From the NCBI RefSeq assembly GCF_039537405.1, contig NZ_BAABAL010000026.1, forward strand, positions 186,001 through 250,000: a DNA stretch of 64,000 nt. Direction: 5' to 3'. Every line of letters starts with the position of its first letter. Within the stretch, counting starts at the first letter, position 1. Source of the DNA: Allokutzneria multivorans (GTDB lineage: Bacteria > Actinomycetota > Actinomycetes > Mycobacteriales > Pseudonocardiaceae). The translations under genes were made by a program, and so were the position numbers. Shown piece after piece: positions 25,887 through 34,466 of the stretch. The notes beneath the pieces were generated by a model, which was given only the letters and a program-made list of their open reading frames with translations, was not told where the DNA came from and did not search any database.

Positions 25887-25900
25887 AGAGAGCGCTCCCA
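25887..25900. promoter_or_regulatory. CebR-like LacI-family operator
   Basis: Read on the minus strand the site is TGGGAGCGCTCTCT. Its first ten bases equal the CebR consensus TGGGAGCGCTCCCA described in Streptomyces and relatives. It lies between the likely promoter and the GH16 start; the matching regulator is not in this window. Confidence 0.55.
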
Positions 25901-26117
25901 TGAAGGCGGCGGACCCCCATTTGACAAGGCAGCGGGCCCGCCGTCAACGGGCGGAGGAGCACATTAGCCCGAATGCCGAGCGTTAATCCGTAAACCACGG
26001 ATGTGAACCCCCGGACGGCTTGAGACGTATGGACGGTTCGTACGTGTCCGATTGCCGTTAGTTTCCTGGTTAACCACGGGGCGCAAACGGTGACGGCGAG
26101 AACGAGGGGATCCTCCA

Positions 26118-26549
26118 GTGTCAAAGTCGATCAATACCGTGGTCCTGTCCCTGTCCAGGGCGGTCGTCGGCCTGCTCTTCGCCTGCCACGGCGCGGCGTC
26201 GCTGTTCGGCGTGCTCGGCGGCGCGGGGGGCAAGGGTGGAACCGTGGCCTTCGCGGTGTGGCCGGGCTGGTTCGCGGCGGTCATCCAGTTCGCGGGCGGC
26301 CTGCTCGTGCTGGTCGGCCTGTTCACCAGGCCCGCCGCGATCCTCTGCTCCGGCTCCATGGCATACGCCTACTTCGTGTCCCACCAGCCCAAGGGCCTGT
26401 TCCCGATCGAGAACGGCGGGGTGCCCTCGGCGCTGTACTGCTGGTTCTTCCTGCTCATCGCGGTACTCGGTCCCGGGAGGTACGCGCTCGACTCCTGGCT
26501 CGCCCGGCGCGGCGGCACCAGGTCCGAAGCCGTGCCCGTGACCGTGTGA
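26118..26549 (+). CDS. DoxX-family membrane protein
   Basis: The 143-residue protein has four hydrophobic segments and the DoxX pattern: LSRAVVGLLFACHGAASLFG at the first helix, FAAVIQFAGGLLVLVGLFTRPAA in the middle, and FFLLIAVLGPGRYALDSWL at the end. DoxX relatives act in membrane redox or thiosulfate oxidation and, in mycobacteria, in oxidant defence with other partners; here it stands alone. GTG at 26118 is preceded by a weak TCCTCCA stretch only. Confidence 0.7.
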   Translation: MSKSINTVVLSLSRAVVGLLFACHGAASLFGVLGGAGGKGGTVAFAVWPGWFAAVIQFAGGLLVLVGLFTRPAAILCSGSMAYAYFVSHQPKGLFPIENGGVPSALYCWFFLLIAVLGPGRYALDSWLARRGGTRSEAVPVTV

Positions 26550-26631
26550 GACCGCCGAGCGCCGGTCCCTGCCACGCGGCCGTCGTGCGTGGCAGGATCG
26601 GCGTGGTCGTCGGGCTCGGGGAAGGAACGCG

Positions 26632-27543
26632 ATGAGCCGCTTGCCGGTGCTGGACGGGGACGGCCTGCGCGCTCGGCTCCCGATGGGCGCGGCGATCGAG
26701 GCTATCCACCTGGCACTGCGTTCCGGTCTCGACCCCTCGGCCGATCCGGCGCGCACGGTGGTGCCCGCCGACCACGGGCAGATCCTGGTGATGCCCTCGC
26801 TCACCCCGGCCCACGCGGGGGTCAAGCTGATCACGGTCACCCCGGACAACCCGGAGCGCGGCCTGCCCCGCGTCCAGGGCGTGTACCTGTTGCTGGACGC
26901 GCTGACCCTGACACCGCACCTGGTGCTCGACGGCGCGGCGCTGACCGCGATCCGCACTCCGGCGGTCAGCGCGGCGGCCGCCGACCTCATCGCGGTGAAC
27001 GAGGCGTCCCGCCTGGTGGTGTTCGGTACCGGACCGCAGGCGTGGGGTCACATCGAGGCGCTCCGCGTCGTCCGCCCGGTCAGCGACGTGACAGTGGTGG
27101 GGCGCAACGGAAATCGGGTCGCCGAGCTGGTGGGCCGGTGCGTCGCGGCGGGCCTGCGGGCCACGGCGGGAAGCCCCGACGCCGTCGCGGACGCGGACCT
27201 CGTCGCGTGCTGCACGACCGCGCGCACCCCGCTGTTCGACGGCGGCAAGCTCGCGCCGCACGCCACCGTGCTCGCGATCGGGTCGCACGAACCCGACTCG
27301 CGCGAGGTCGACACCGCCACCGTCACCCGCGGCGAAGTGATCGTCGAGGACATCCCCACCGCTCTCCGAGAAGCGGGCGATGTGGTCCTGCCGATCGGCG
27401 AGGGCGCACTCCGCCCCGACGACCTCATCCCCCTGACTTCCTTGGCGCGCGGGGAAAAACGCCTCGACCCGAGCACGCCGAAGGTCTTCAAGTCCGTCGG
27501 CATGGCGTGGCAGGACCTGGCAGTGGCGGCACTCCTAGCCTGA
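26632..27543 (+). CDS. ornithine cyclodeaminase / mu-crystallin family protein
   Basis: The 303-residue protein matches the OCD/mu-crystallin family of NAD(P)-dependent amino-acid dehydrogenases and cyclodeaminases: AHAGVKLITVTPDNPERGLPR-type block near residue 60, LTAIRTPAVSAAAADLI near 105, the dinucleotide fold VVFGTGPQAWGHIEAL near 125, and GSHEPDSREVD near 220. Substrate may be ornithine, alanine or another amino acid; I cannot separate them. ATG at 26632 follows GGGGAAGGA. A long AT-rich hairpin separates its end from the convergent suf operon. Confidence 0.8.
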   Translation: MSRLPVLDGDGLRARLPMGAAIEAIHLALRSGLDPSADPARTVVPADHGQILVMPSLTPAHAGVKLITVTPDNPERGLPRVQGVYLLLDALTLTPHLVLDGAALTAIRTPAVSAAAADLIAVNEASRLVVFGTGPQAWGHIEALRVVRPVSDVTVVGRNGNRVAELVGRCVAAGLRATAGSPDAVADADLVACCTTARTPLFDGGKLAPHATVLAIGSHEPDSREVDTATVTRGEVIVEDIPTALREAGDVVLPIGEGALRPDDLIPLTSLARGEKRLDPSTPKVFKSVGMAWQDLAVAALLA

Positions 27544-27569
27544 CCCGGCGCCGCTGTCAAAACCCCAAC

Positions 27570-27622
27570 GAACCCAATGTGGCATTTGTTGCGTCTGGCG
27601 TAACAAATGCCACATTGGGTTC
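27570..27622. terminator. long AT-rich hairpin, likely bidirectional terminator
   Basis: A 24-bp arm GAACCCAATGTGGCATTTG... is repeated inverted after a 5-base loop with a single mismatch. It lies between convergent genes (OCD-like and sufT) and is strikingly AT-rich for this genome. A bidirectional terminator is the simplest reading; a dispersed palindromic repeat is an alternative. Confidence 0.6.
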
Positions 27623-27638
27623 ATAAGAACGGGGTGGG

Positions 27639-28031
27639 TCAGACGGTGAAGCCCAGGGCGCGGAGCTGCTCGCGGCCGTCGTCGGTGATCTTGTCGGGAC
27701 CCCACGGCGGCATCCACACCCAGTTGATGCGGACGTCGCTGACGAGACCGCCGCCCGGGCCGCCCACCAGGGCCGCGCGGGTCTGGTCCTCGATCACGTC
27801 GGTCAGCGGGCAGGCCGCCGAGGTCAACGTCATGTCGACGATCGCGATCTCGCCGGACTCCTCCGACTCGACGCGGATGTCGTAGACCAGGCCGAGGTCG
27901 ACGACGTTGATGCCCAGTTCGGGGTCGACCACGTCGCGCATGGCCTCTTCCAGGTCAGCCAGCTCCGGCTGGTCCGCCTTGGGCGCGGTGTCCGGCATCC
28001 CGGCGGCTCCCCGGATCACGTCCTCGGTCAT
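27639..28031 (-). CDS. sufT: SufT-type iron-sulfur maturation protein (DUF59/MIP18)
   Basis: The 130-residue protein is the last gene of the suf operon. The DUF59 core is visible: EAMRDVVDPELGINVVDLGLVYDI and VDMTLTSAACPLTDVI with the conserved cysteine, ending WVWMPPWGPDKITDDGREQLRALG. SufT helps mature iron-sulfur proteins, particularly when demand is high. ATG at 28031 overlaps the sufU stop (ATGA). The position equals Rv1466 in the M. tuberculosis operon. Confidence 0.85.
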   Translation of the reverse strand: MTEDVIRGAAGMPDTAPKADQPELADLEEAMRDVVDPELGINVVDLGLVYDIRVESEESGEIAIVDMTLTSAACPLTDVIEDQTRAALVGGPGGGLVSDVRINWVWMPPWGPDKITDDGREQLRALGFTV

Positions 28032-28483
28032 GTCCCAGTCCCTTCGACCCGCGCAACCGCGTCCTTGAAAGCCATCCAGCCCAGCAGCGCGCACTTCACG
28101 CGCGCCGGGTACTTCGCGACACCGGCGAAGGCGATCCCGTCCTCCAGGACGTCCTCGTCCGGCTCGATCTTGCCGCGCCCCTGCATCAGGCGCAGGAACT
28201 CCTCGTGCTTGGCGAAGGAGTCACCGACGGTGCCGTCGACCACGAGGTCGGTCAGCACCGACGTCGACGCCTGGCTGATCGAGCAGCCCTGCGCGTCGTA
28301 GGAGACGTCGACGACCTTGGCCTCGGCGCCGGAGCCCTCCAGCTTGACCCGCAGCGTGACCTCGTCGCCGCACGTGGGGTTCACGTGGTGCACCTCGGCG
28401 TCGAACGGGTCGCGCAGGCCGCGGCGGTGCGGGTTCTTGTAGTGGTCCAGGATGATCTCCTGGTACATCTGTTCCAGTTGCAT
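28028..28483 (-). CDS. sufU: SufU sulfur-transfer / scaffold protein
   Basis: The 151-residue SufU takes sulfur from SufS through a zinc-swap mechanism. All three zinc cysteines are seen: NPTCGDEV (Cys near 38, with the ligand Asp), AQGCSISQAS (near 67) and RVKCALLGW (near 131). Start MQLEQMYQEIILDHYKNP matches the family N-terminus. It lies 13 nt after sufS and overlaps sufT. Confidence 0.9.
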   Translation of the reverse strand: MQLEQMYQEIILDHYKNPHRRGLRDPFDAEVHHVNPTCGDEVTLRVKLEGSGAEAKVVDVSYDAQGCSISQASTSVLTDLVVDGTVGDSFAKHEEFLRLMQGRGKIEPDEDVLEDGIAFAGVAKYPARVKCALLGWMAFKDAVARVEGTGT

Positions 28484-28496
28484 CAGCGCTTTCCCC

Positions 28497-29780
28497 TCAC
28501 ACCACGCCGAAGAAGCGCTTCGCCTCGCGGACGGCCGCGACCAGCGCGTCGACCTCTTCGAGGGTGTTGTACAGGTAGAACGAGGCGCGCACCGACGCCG
28601 CGACACCGAGCTTGCGGTGCAGCGGCCACGCGCAGTGGTGACCGACCCTGATCTCCACGCCGAGGCTGTCCAGCACCTGGCCCGCGTCGTGCGCGTGCAC
28701 CCCGTCGATGTCGAAGGCCACCGCGCCACCGCGCAGCACGAGGTCGGTCGGGCCGACGATCCGCACACCGTCCACTTCGGACAGTCCGCGCAGTGCGGCC
28801 TCGGTGAGCGCGAGCTCGTGCGCGTGCACCCGCTCCATGCCCACCACGGACAGGTAGTCCACCGCGGCGCCGAGCCCGATCGCCTGCGAGGTCATCGGAA
28901 CGCCCGCCTCGAACCGCTGCGGCGGCGGCGCGAAGGTGGAGCCCTCCATGCGGACCAGCTCGATCATCGAGCCGCCGGTGAGGAACGGCGGCATCGCCGC
29001 GAGCAGGTCGTAGCGCCCGTAGAGCACGCCGATCCCCGACGGCCCGAGCATCTTGTGCCCGGAGAACACCGCGAAGTCCACGTCGAGCGCGCGGAAGTCG
29101 ACCGGCATGTGCGGGACCGACTGGCACGCGTCGAGCACCGTCAGCGCGCCGACTTCCTTGGCGCGCTTGACGATCCGCTCGACGGGGGTGATCGCACCGG
29201 TCACGTTGGACTGGTGGGTGAACGCGACGACCTTGGTCCGCTCGGTGATCACACTGTCCATATCGGACAGATCGACACGACCGTCCTCGGTCACCCCGAA
29301 CCACTTCAGCGTGGCCCCGGTCCGCTCGCAGACCTGTTGCCACGGAACGAGGTTCGCATGGTGCTCGATCTCGGTGATGACGACCTCGTCACCGGGCCCG
29401 AGCCGGAAACGCTCGGCTGGGGCACCGGCGACGGAGGCGTTGCTCATCGCGTAGGCGACCAGGTTGACGCCCTCGGTGGCGTTCTTGGTGAACACCACCT
29501 CCTCCTGGTCGACGCCGACGAAGGCCGCGATGCGAGCACGCGCGCTCTCGTAGGCGTCGGTGGCCTCCTCCGACAGCTGGTGCGCACCTCGGTGCACGGC
29601 CGCGTTGGAGGTCTCCAGGAACGTCCGCTCCGCGTCCAGAACTTGGCGCGGGCGTTGCGAGGTCGCTCCGGAGTCCAGGTAGACCAAGGGCTTTCCGTCG
29701 CGCACGGTCCTGCCGAGGATCGCGAAATCCCCGCGGATCGCCGCCACGTCAAGCGGGAGCGGGCCAGCTGCGACAGTCAT
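28497..29780 (-). CDS. sufS: SufS group II cysteine desulfurase
   Basis: The 427-residue PLP enzyme removes sulfur from cysteine for the SufBCD scaffold. The PLP lysine is in FAVFSGHKMLGPSG near residue 239, the N-terminal YLDSGATSQRP is the family start, and the catalytic cysteine lies in RVGHHCAWPLH near residue 376, the short SufS loop. ATG at 29780 is preceded by GAGAGGAGGGCC. It is between sufC and sufU in the operon, equivalent to Rv1464. Confidence 0.9.
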   Translation of the reverse strand: MTVAAGPLPLDVAAIRGDFAILGRTVRDGKPLVYLDSGATSQRPRQVLDAERTFLETSNAAVHRGAHQLSEEATDAYESARARIAAFVGVDQEEVVFTKNATEGVNLVAYAMSNASVAGAPAERFRLGPGDEVVITEIEHHANLVPWQQVCERTGATLKWFGVTEDGRVDLSDMDSVITERTKVVAFTHQSNVTGAITPVERIVKRAKEVGALTVLDACQSVPHMPVDFRALDVDFAVFSGHKMLGPSGIGVLYGRYDLLAAMPPFLTGGSMIELVRMEGSTFAPPPQRFEAGVPMTSQAIGLGAAVDYLSVVGMERVHAHELALTEAALRGLSEVDGVRIVGPTDLVLRGGAVAFDIDGVHAHDAGQVLDSLGVEIRVGHHCAWPLHRKLGVAASVRASFYLYNTLEEVDALVAAVREAKRFFGVV

Positions 29781-29836
29781 GTCGGCCCTCCTCTCAACGA
29801 ATCAACGAACGCTCGTGGTGGTGGAAGCAGTCAGGA

Positions 29837-30592
29837 TCAGGCAGAAGCCGTGTAGCGCACGTAACCGTCGCGCTCCAGCACCTCGGCCAGCTCGGCGCCG
29901 CCGGACTCCACGATGCGCCCGCCCGCGAAGACGTGCACGAAGTCCGGGGTGATGTGCTTGAGGATGCGCGTGTAGTGCGTGATCAGCAGGACACCGGTCT
30001 CACCGTTGGCCTTGTAGCGGTTCACGCCCTCGGACACCACGCGCAGCGCGTCGACGTCCAGGCCGGAGTCGGTCTCGTCGAGGACGGCGAACTTCGGCTT
30101 GAGCAGCGCCAGCTGGAGGATCTCGTGGCGCTTCTTCTCACCGCCGGAGAAGCCCTCGTTGACGCTGCGCTCGGCGAAGGCCGGGTCGATGTCCAGCTCG
30201 GCCATGGCCTGCTTGACCTCCTTGACCCAGTGGCGCAGCGCGGGAGCCTCCTCGCGCACGGCGGTGGCCGCGGTGCGCAGGAAGTTCGACATCGACACGC
30301 CCGGAACCTCGACCGGGTACTGCATGGCGAGGAACAGGCCCGCGCGAGCGCGCTCGTCCACGCTCATCTCCAGCACGTCCTCGCCGTCCAGCAGCACGGA
30401 ACCGCCGGTGACGTCGTACTTGGGGTGCCCGGCGATCGCGTAGGCCAGGGTGGACTTGCCCGAGCCGTTGGGGCCCATGATCGCGTGGGTCTCGCCCGCC
30501 CTGATGGTCAGGTCGACGCCCTTGAGGATCTCCTTGGCGCCGTCCTCGGTCGCGACCGTGACGTGCAGGTCCTTGATCTCCAGCGTGGCCAT
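29837..30592 (-). CDS. sufC: SufC ATPase of the Fe-S scaffold complex
   Basis: The 251-residue ABC-type ATPase drives the SufBCD complex. Walker A is GPNGSGKSTLAYAIAG (near residue 39), signature NEGFSGGEKKRHEILQLAL (near 145), Walker B FAVLDETDSGLDVDAL (near 170). These are the specific SufC variants of the ABC motifs (EKKRHE, DETDSGLD). ATG at 30592 follows AGGAGAACGAAGAACA. It works with sufB and sufD in the same operon. Confidence 0.95.
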   Translation of the reverse strand: MATLEIKDLHVTVATEDGAKEILKGVDLTIRAGETHAIMGPNGSGKSTLAYAIAGHPKYDVTGGSVLLDGEDVLEMSVDERARAGLFLAMQYPVEVPGVSMSNFLRTAATAVREEAPALRHWVKEVKQAMAELDIDPAFAERSVNEGFSGGEKKRHEILQLALLKPKFAVLDETDSGLDVDALRVVSEGVNRYKANGETGVLLITHYTRILKHITPDFVHVFAGGRIVESGGAELAEVLERDGYVRYTASA

Positions 30593-30626
30593 TGTTCTTC
30601 GTTCTCCTGATGTGGCGAGAAAGCAG

Positions 30627-30947
30627 TCAGCGGTTGGTCGGGGTGGTGACGTCCACGTGGACATCGCCGTCGTGCACGGAGGTCGCGTAGACGTCCACGG
30701 GGTCGAAGGCGGGCGGGCTGAGCGGCTCACCGGTCTCCAGGTCGAAGCAGGCGCCGTGCAGCCAGCACTCGATGCCCTCGCGCCCCACCTCGCCCTCGCT
30801 CAGCGCGACCTCGGCGTGCGAGCACTCATCGCGCAGCGCGTGCACCTTCTCGCCCTTGCGGACGAGGACCACGGGGGTGCCCGCGACCTCGAAGCCGACG
30901 GGCTTGCCGTCGGTCAGCTCGGCCAGCGGGCAGACCCGGGTGGTCAT
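30627..30947 (-). CDS. Rieske-type ferredoxin in the suf operon
   Basis: The 106-residue protein carries a Rieske [2Fe-2S] motif: DECSHAEVALSEG gives the C-x-H pair and CWLHGACFDLETGEPL the C-x2-H pair. It is the size of the ferredoxin subunits of dioxygenases (NirD-like) and is probably an electron carrier feeding iron-sulfur assembly. This gene is placed between sufD and sufC in many actinobacteria but not in M. tuberculosis. Its ATG overlaps the sufD stop (TGATG). Confidence 0.85.
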   Translation of the reverse strand: MTTRVCPLAELTDGKPVGFEVAGTPVVLVRKGEKVHALRDECSHAEVALSEGEVGREGIECWLHGACFDLETGEPLSPPAFDPVDVYATSVHDGDVHVDVTTPTNR

Positions 30948-32116
30948 CAGACGCCCACGGCTTCCAGCTCGGCCTCGATGGCGGCTTCGAGCCGCTCGCG
31001 GACCTCGGGCACGGTGATCTTGGCGATGATCTCGTGGAAGAAGCCGCGCACGACCAGCCGTCGCGCCTGCTCCACCGGGATTCCCCTGGCCTGCAGGTAG
31101 AACAGCTGCTCGTCGTCGAAGCGGCCGGTGGCGCTGGCGTGGCCCGCGCCCTCGATCTCGCCGGTCTCGATCTCCAGGTTCGGCACCGAGTCCGCGCGCG
31201 CCCCGTCGGTCAGCAGCAGGTTGCGGTTGAGCTCGAAGGTGTTCGTGGCCTCGGCCGCCGCGCGGATCAGCACGTCGCCGATCCACACGGTGTGCGCGTC
31301 CTCGCCCTGCAGCGCGCCCTTGTAGACCACGTTGCTGCGGCAGTTCGGCACGCCGTGGTCGACGAACAGGCGGTGCTCCAGGTGCTGGCCGGCGTCGGCG
31401 AAGTACACGCCGAGCAGCTCCGCGTCGCCGCCGGGACCGTCGTAGGCCACGGTCGGGCTGATGCGCACCAGGTTCCCGCCGAGGGTCACCACGGTGTGCC
31501 GCAGCGTCGCGTCGCGGCCGACCTTGGCGTGGTGGGAGGTCACGTGGACCGCGTCGTCGGCCCAGTCGATCACGGTGACGACGGTGAGCTTCGCGCCGTC
31601 GCCCACGACGACCTCGACGTTGTCCGCGAGCACGCCGCTGCCCCGGTAGTCCAGGACGACAACGGCTTCGGAGAACTGCTCCGCGCGCAGCTGCACGTGG
31701 CCGTAGGCGGTCACGCCCTCGCCCGCGCCGGTGATCGTCACCAGCACCGGCTCGGTCGCGACGATCTCCTTGCCGACGGTGACCAGGGTGGCTCCGGTGA
31801 AGGAGTTCCACGCCTGCGCGGCGACCCGGTCACCCGGGGTGCCCGCGACGCCGAGGCGGGCGTCGCCGCGCTCGACGGTCTCCACCGCGACGCCCTCGCC
31901 CGCGACGACCTCGACGGTCGTCTTGCCCGTGGTCGCGGCCTCACCGAGGTGCAGGCCCGCGATGCGCTTGAGCGGGGTGAAGCGCCAGTTCTCCTCGCGG
32001 CCGCCGGGCACCTCGAAGGCGTCGACGTCGAAGGAGGTGAACCACTCCGACCGGGTCATGCCGGGGGCGATCCGGCTGGCCGGGGTGGTGCTGTTGGTGT
32101 CGGTCGAAACGGCCAT
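30947..32116 (-). CDS. sufD: SufD subunit of the Fe-S scaffold complex
   Basis: The 389-residue SufD has the variable N-terminal region (PGGREENWRFTPLKRIAGL near residue 38) and the right-handed beta-helix core, ending with the conserved SATGRFDDEQLFYLQARGIP and RRLVVRGFFHEIIAKI block near residue 325. It forms SufB-SufC2-SufD. Spacing to sufB is 1 nt. No internal defect was seen. Confidence 0.9.
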   Translation of the reverse strand: MAVSTDTNSTTPASRIAPGMTRSEWFTSFDVDAFEVPGGREENWRFTPLKRIAGLHLGEAATTGKTTVEVVAGEGVAVETVERGDARLGVAGTPGDRVAAQAWNSFTGATLVTVGKEIVATEPVLVTITGAGEGVTAYGHVQLRAEQFSEAVVVLDYRGSGVLADNVEVVVGDGAKLTVVTVIDWADDAVHVTSHHAKVGRDATLRHTVVTLGGNLVRISPTVAYDGPGGDAELLGVYFADAGQHLEHRLFVDHGVPNCRSNVVYKGALQGEDAHTVWIGDVLIRAAAEATNTFELNRNLLLTDGARADSVPNLEIETGEIEGAGHASATGRFDDEQLFYLQARGIPVEQARRLVVRGFFHEIIAKITVPEVRERLEAAIEAELEAVGV

Positions 32117-32117
32117 G

Positions 32118-33572
32118 TCAGCCGACGGCCCCTTCCATCTGAAGCTCGATGAGCCGGTTCAGCTCGAGCGCGTATTCCATCGGCAGTTCGCGGGCGATCG
32201 GCTCGACGAAGCCGCGCACGATCATCGCCATGGCCTCGTCCTCGGTCAGGCCGCGGGACATCAGGTAGAAGAGCTGGTCCTCGCTGACCTTCGAGACGGT
32301 GGCCTCGTGGCCCATCGCGACGTCGTCCTCGCGGATGTCCACGTACGGGTAGGTGTCGGAGCGGCTGATGGTGTCCACCAGCAGCGCGTCGCACTTCACC
32401 GTCGACTTCGAGTGGTGGGCGCCCTTGTTCACCCGGACGAGACCGCGGTAGGAGGTGCGGCCGCCGCCGCGCGCCACCGACTTGGAGATGATCGTCGAGG
32501 AGGTGTGCGGCGCGAGGTGGGTCATCTTGGCGCCCGCGTCCTGGTGCTGGCCCTCGCCTGCGAAGGCGATGGAGAGCACCTCGCCCTTGGCGTGCGGGCC
32601 CATCAGCATGACGGCCGGGTACTTCATGGTCACCTTGGAGCCGATGTTGCCGTCGACCCACTCCATGGTCGCGCCCTCTTCGGCCTTGGCGCGCTTGGTG
32701 ACCAGGTTGTAGACGTTGTTCGACCAGTTCTGGATCGTGGTGTAGCGGCAGCGGCCGCCCTTCTTCACCACGATCTCCACGACCGCGGAGTGCAGCGAGT
32801 CCGAGGAGTAGATCGGGGCGGTGCAGCCCTCGACGTAGTGGACGTAGGCGTCCTCGTCGACGATGATCAGCGTCCGCTCGAACTGGCCCATGTTCTCGGT
32901 GTTGATCCGGAAGTAGGCCTGCAGCGGGATCTCCACGTGCACGCCCTTGGGCACGTAGATGAACGAGCCGCCGGACCACACGGCGCCGTTGAGCGCGGAG
33001 AACTTGTTGTCACCGTGCGGGATGACCGAGCCGTAGTACTCGCGGAAGAGCTCCGGGTGCTCCTTCAGCGCGGTGTCGGTGTCCAGGAAGATGACGCCCT
33101 GGGCCTCGAGCTCCTTGTTGATCTGGTGGTAGACCACCTCGGACTCGTACTGCGCGGCGACACCGGCGACCAGGCGCTGCTTCTCCGCCTCGGGGATGCC
33201 GAGCCGGTCGTAGGTGTTCTTGATGTCCTCGGGCAGGTCCTCCCAGCTCTGGGCCTGCCGCTCGGTGGAACGCACGAAGTACTTGATCGAGTCGAAGTCG
33301 ATCCCGCTCAGGTCGGAGCCCCAGCTCGGCATCGGCTTGCGGTCGAACAGCCGCAGGCCCTTCAGCCGCGACTCCAGCATCCACTCCGGCTCGTCCTTCT
33401 TCGCGGAGATGTCGCGCACGACCTCCTCGCTGAGGCCGCGGCGCGCGCTCGCTCCGGCGTCGGTGGCATCCGCCCAGCCGTACTCGTAACGACCGAGGCT
33501 GGCGATCGTCTCTTCCTGCGTGAGCGGCTCGGTCACCGTGGTGGGTGTGCGCTGTTCGGCAGCGGCAGTCAT
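32118..33572 (-). CDS. sufB: SufB subunit of the Fe-S scaffold complex
   Basis: The 484-residue SufB is the scaffold subunit on which clusters are built. Recognisable parts are RLGIPEAEKQRLVAGVAAQYE, SALNGAVWSGGSFIYVPKGV (near residue 195), QNWSNNVYNLVTKRA and the conserved C-terminal YLMSRGLTEDEAMAMIVRGF. Length is normal and no intein is present, unlike M. tuberculosis SufB. ATG at 33572 overlaps the sufR stop. Confidence 0.95.
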   Translation of the reverse strand: MTAAAEQRTPTTVTEPLTQEETIASLGRYEYGWADATDAGASARRGLSEEVVRDISAKKDEPEWMLESRLKGLRLFDRKPMPSWGSDLSGIDFDSIKYFVRSTERQAQSWEDLPEDIKNTYDRLGIPEAEKQRLVAGVAAQYESEVVYHQINKELEAQGVIFLDTDTALKEHPELFREYYGSVIPHGDNKFSALNGAVWSGGSFIYVPKGVHVEIPLQAYFRINTENMGQFERTLIIVDEDAYVHYVEGCTAPIYSSDSLHSAVVEIVVKKGGRCRYTTIQNWSNNVYNLVTKRAKAEEGATMEWVDGNIGSKVTMKYPAVMLMGPHAKGEVLSIAFAGEGQHQDAGAKMTHLAPHTSSTIISKSVARGGGRTSYRGLVRVNKGAHHSKSTVKCDALLVDTISRSDTYPYVDIREDDVAMGHEATVSKVSEDQLFYLMSRGLTEDEAMAMIVRGFVEPIARELPMEYALELNRLIELQMEGAVG

Positions 33573-34339
33573 ACGGGCTCCCTGAAGGAATCGGGGCAGG
33601 TCTCATCCGCGTCCGGTGCGGCTTCCGGACCCTGGCTCTTCTGGTGCTTCTCCCGCGTGGAGGCGGGAAGGTGGGTGGTGCACGCCGCGTCGCCCCTGGC
33701 GATCGTGGCCAGTCGCTGCACGTGGGTGCCGAGCAGGTCGGCGAACGCCGCCGTCTCGGCCTCGCAGAGTTGCGGGAACTCCGCGGCCACGTGGGCGACC
33801 GGGCAGTGGTGCTGGCACAGCTGCTCGCCGGCGCCGACCTGGCGGGTCGAGGCAGCGTATCCCTCGTGGGTCAGCGCCAGCGCGAGCGCCCTCGCCCTGG
33901 CGTTGGGGTCGGGATTGGCCAGCACCGAGGCGCGGTGCCGCTCCACCAGCGTGGCCATCCGCTGCTCGGCGAAGGCGCGCACCGCCTGCTCCCCACCAGC
34001 GTCGGCGAGGAAGCGCAGCGCGGCGACCGCGAGGTCGTCGTAGGCGTGCCCGAACCGGCCGCGGCCGGTCTCGGTGAGCAGGAACAGCTTCGCCGGGCGG
34101 CCCCGTCCCCGCTGCACCTTGGTGGAGGCCTCGCGGGTGCGGACCTCGCCGTCGGCGAGCAGCGCGTCGAGGTGGCGCCGCACGGCGGCCGGGCTCAGAC
34201 CCAGCTCGTCGGCGATCACCGCGGCGGTCAGCGGTCCCCGCTCCAGCAGCAGCCTGGCCACGCCCTGGCGGGTGCGGCCGTCGGCGTGCTCCCGCTGCGC
34301 TGGCTGCGCAGCCGGTGACGGGGGCCCGACGTTTTTCAC
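33569..34339 (-). CDS. sufR: SufR-type iron-sulfur regulator of the suf operon
   Basis: The 256-residue regulator has a winged helix at residues 25-90 (GVARLLLERGPLTAAVIADELGLSPAAVRRHLDALL, DNA-reading helix in SPAAVRRHLD) and a C-terminal Fe-S binding part with ligands in EQLCQHHCPVAHV and FPQLCEAE, the C-x3-C plus distal Cys pattern of SufR. It represses the suf operon when iron is adequate. GTG at 34339 was chosen as the start of similarity. The stretch TTGTGTTGTG just upstream, in an AT-rich promoter shared with mptB, may be the operator. Equivalent to Rv1460. Confidence 0.85.
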   Translation of the reverse strand: MKNVGPPSPAAQPAQREHADGRTRQGVARLLLERGPLTAAVIADELGLSPAAVRRHLDALLADGEVRTREASTKVQRGRGRPAKLFLLTETGRGRFGHAYDDLAVAALRFLADAGGEQAVRAFAEQRMATLVERHRASVLANPDPNARARALALALTHEGYAASTRQVGAGEQLCQHHCPVAHVAAEFPQLCEAETAAFADLLGTHVQRLATIARGDAACTTHLPASTREKHQKSQGPEAAPDADETCPDSFREPV

Positions 34340-34466
34340 AACACAAGTCTTGCTTATTTCCTCCGGCGGGGCAAAGCGCCCCCTCCCAGCGTGACCCGAC
34401 TCACCCCCGGCGCCGGTCAGCGAGGCTTTCCCGCCCGGAGCGGGCTCACTCGATCCGGGATCGATA

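Noticed and set aside
31731..34043. 770-codon open frame on the plus strand
   Set aside because: It lies antisense to sufD, sufB and sufR, which are certain, and has no recognisable motif.
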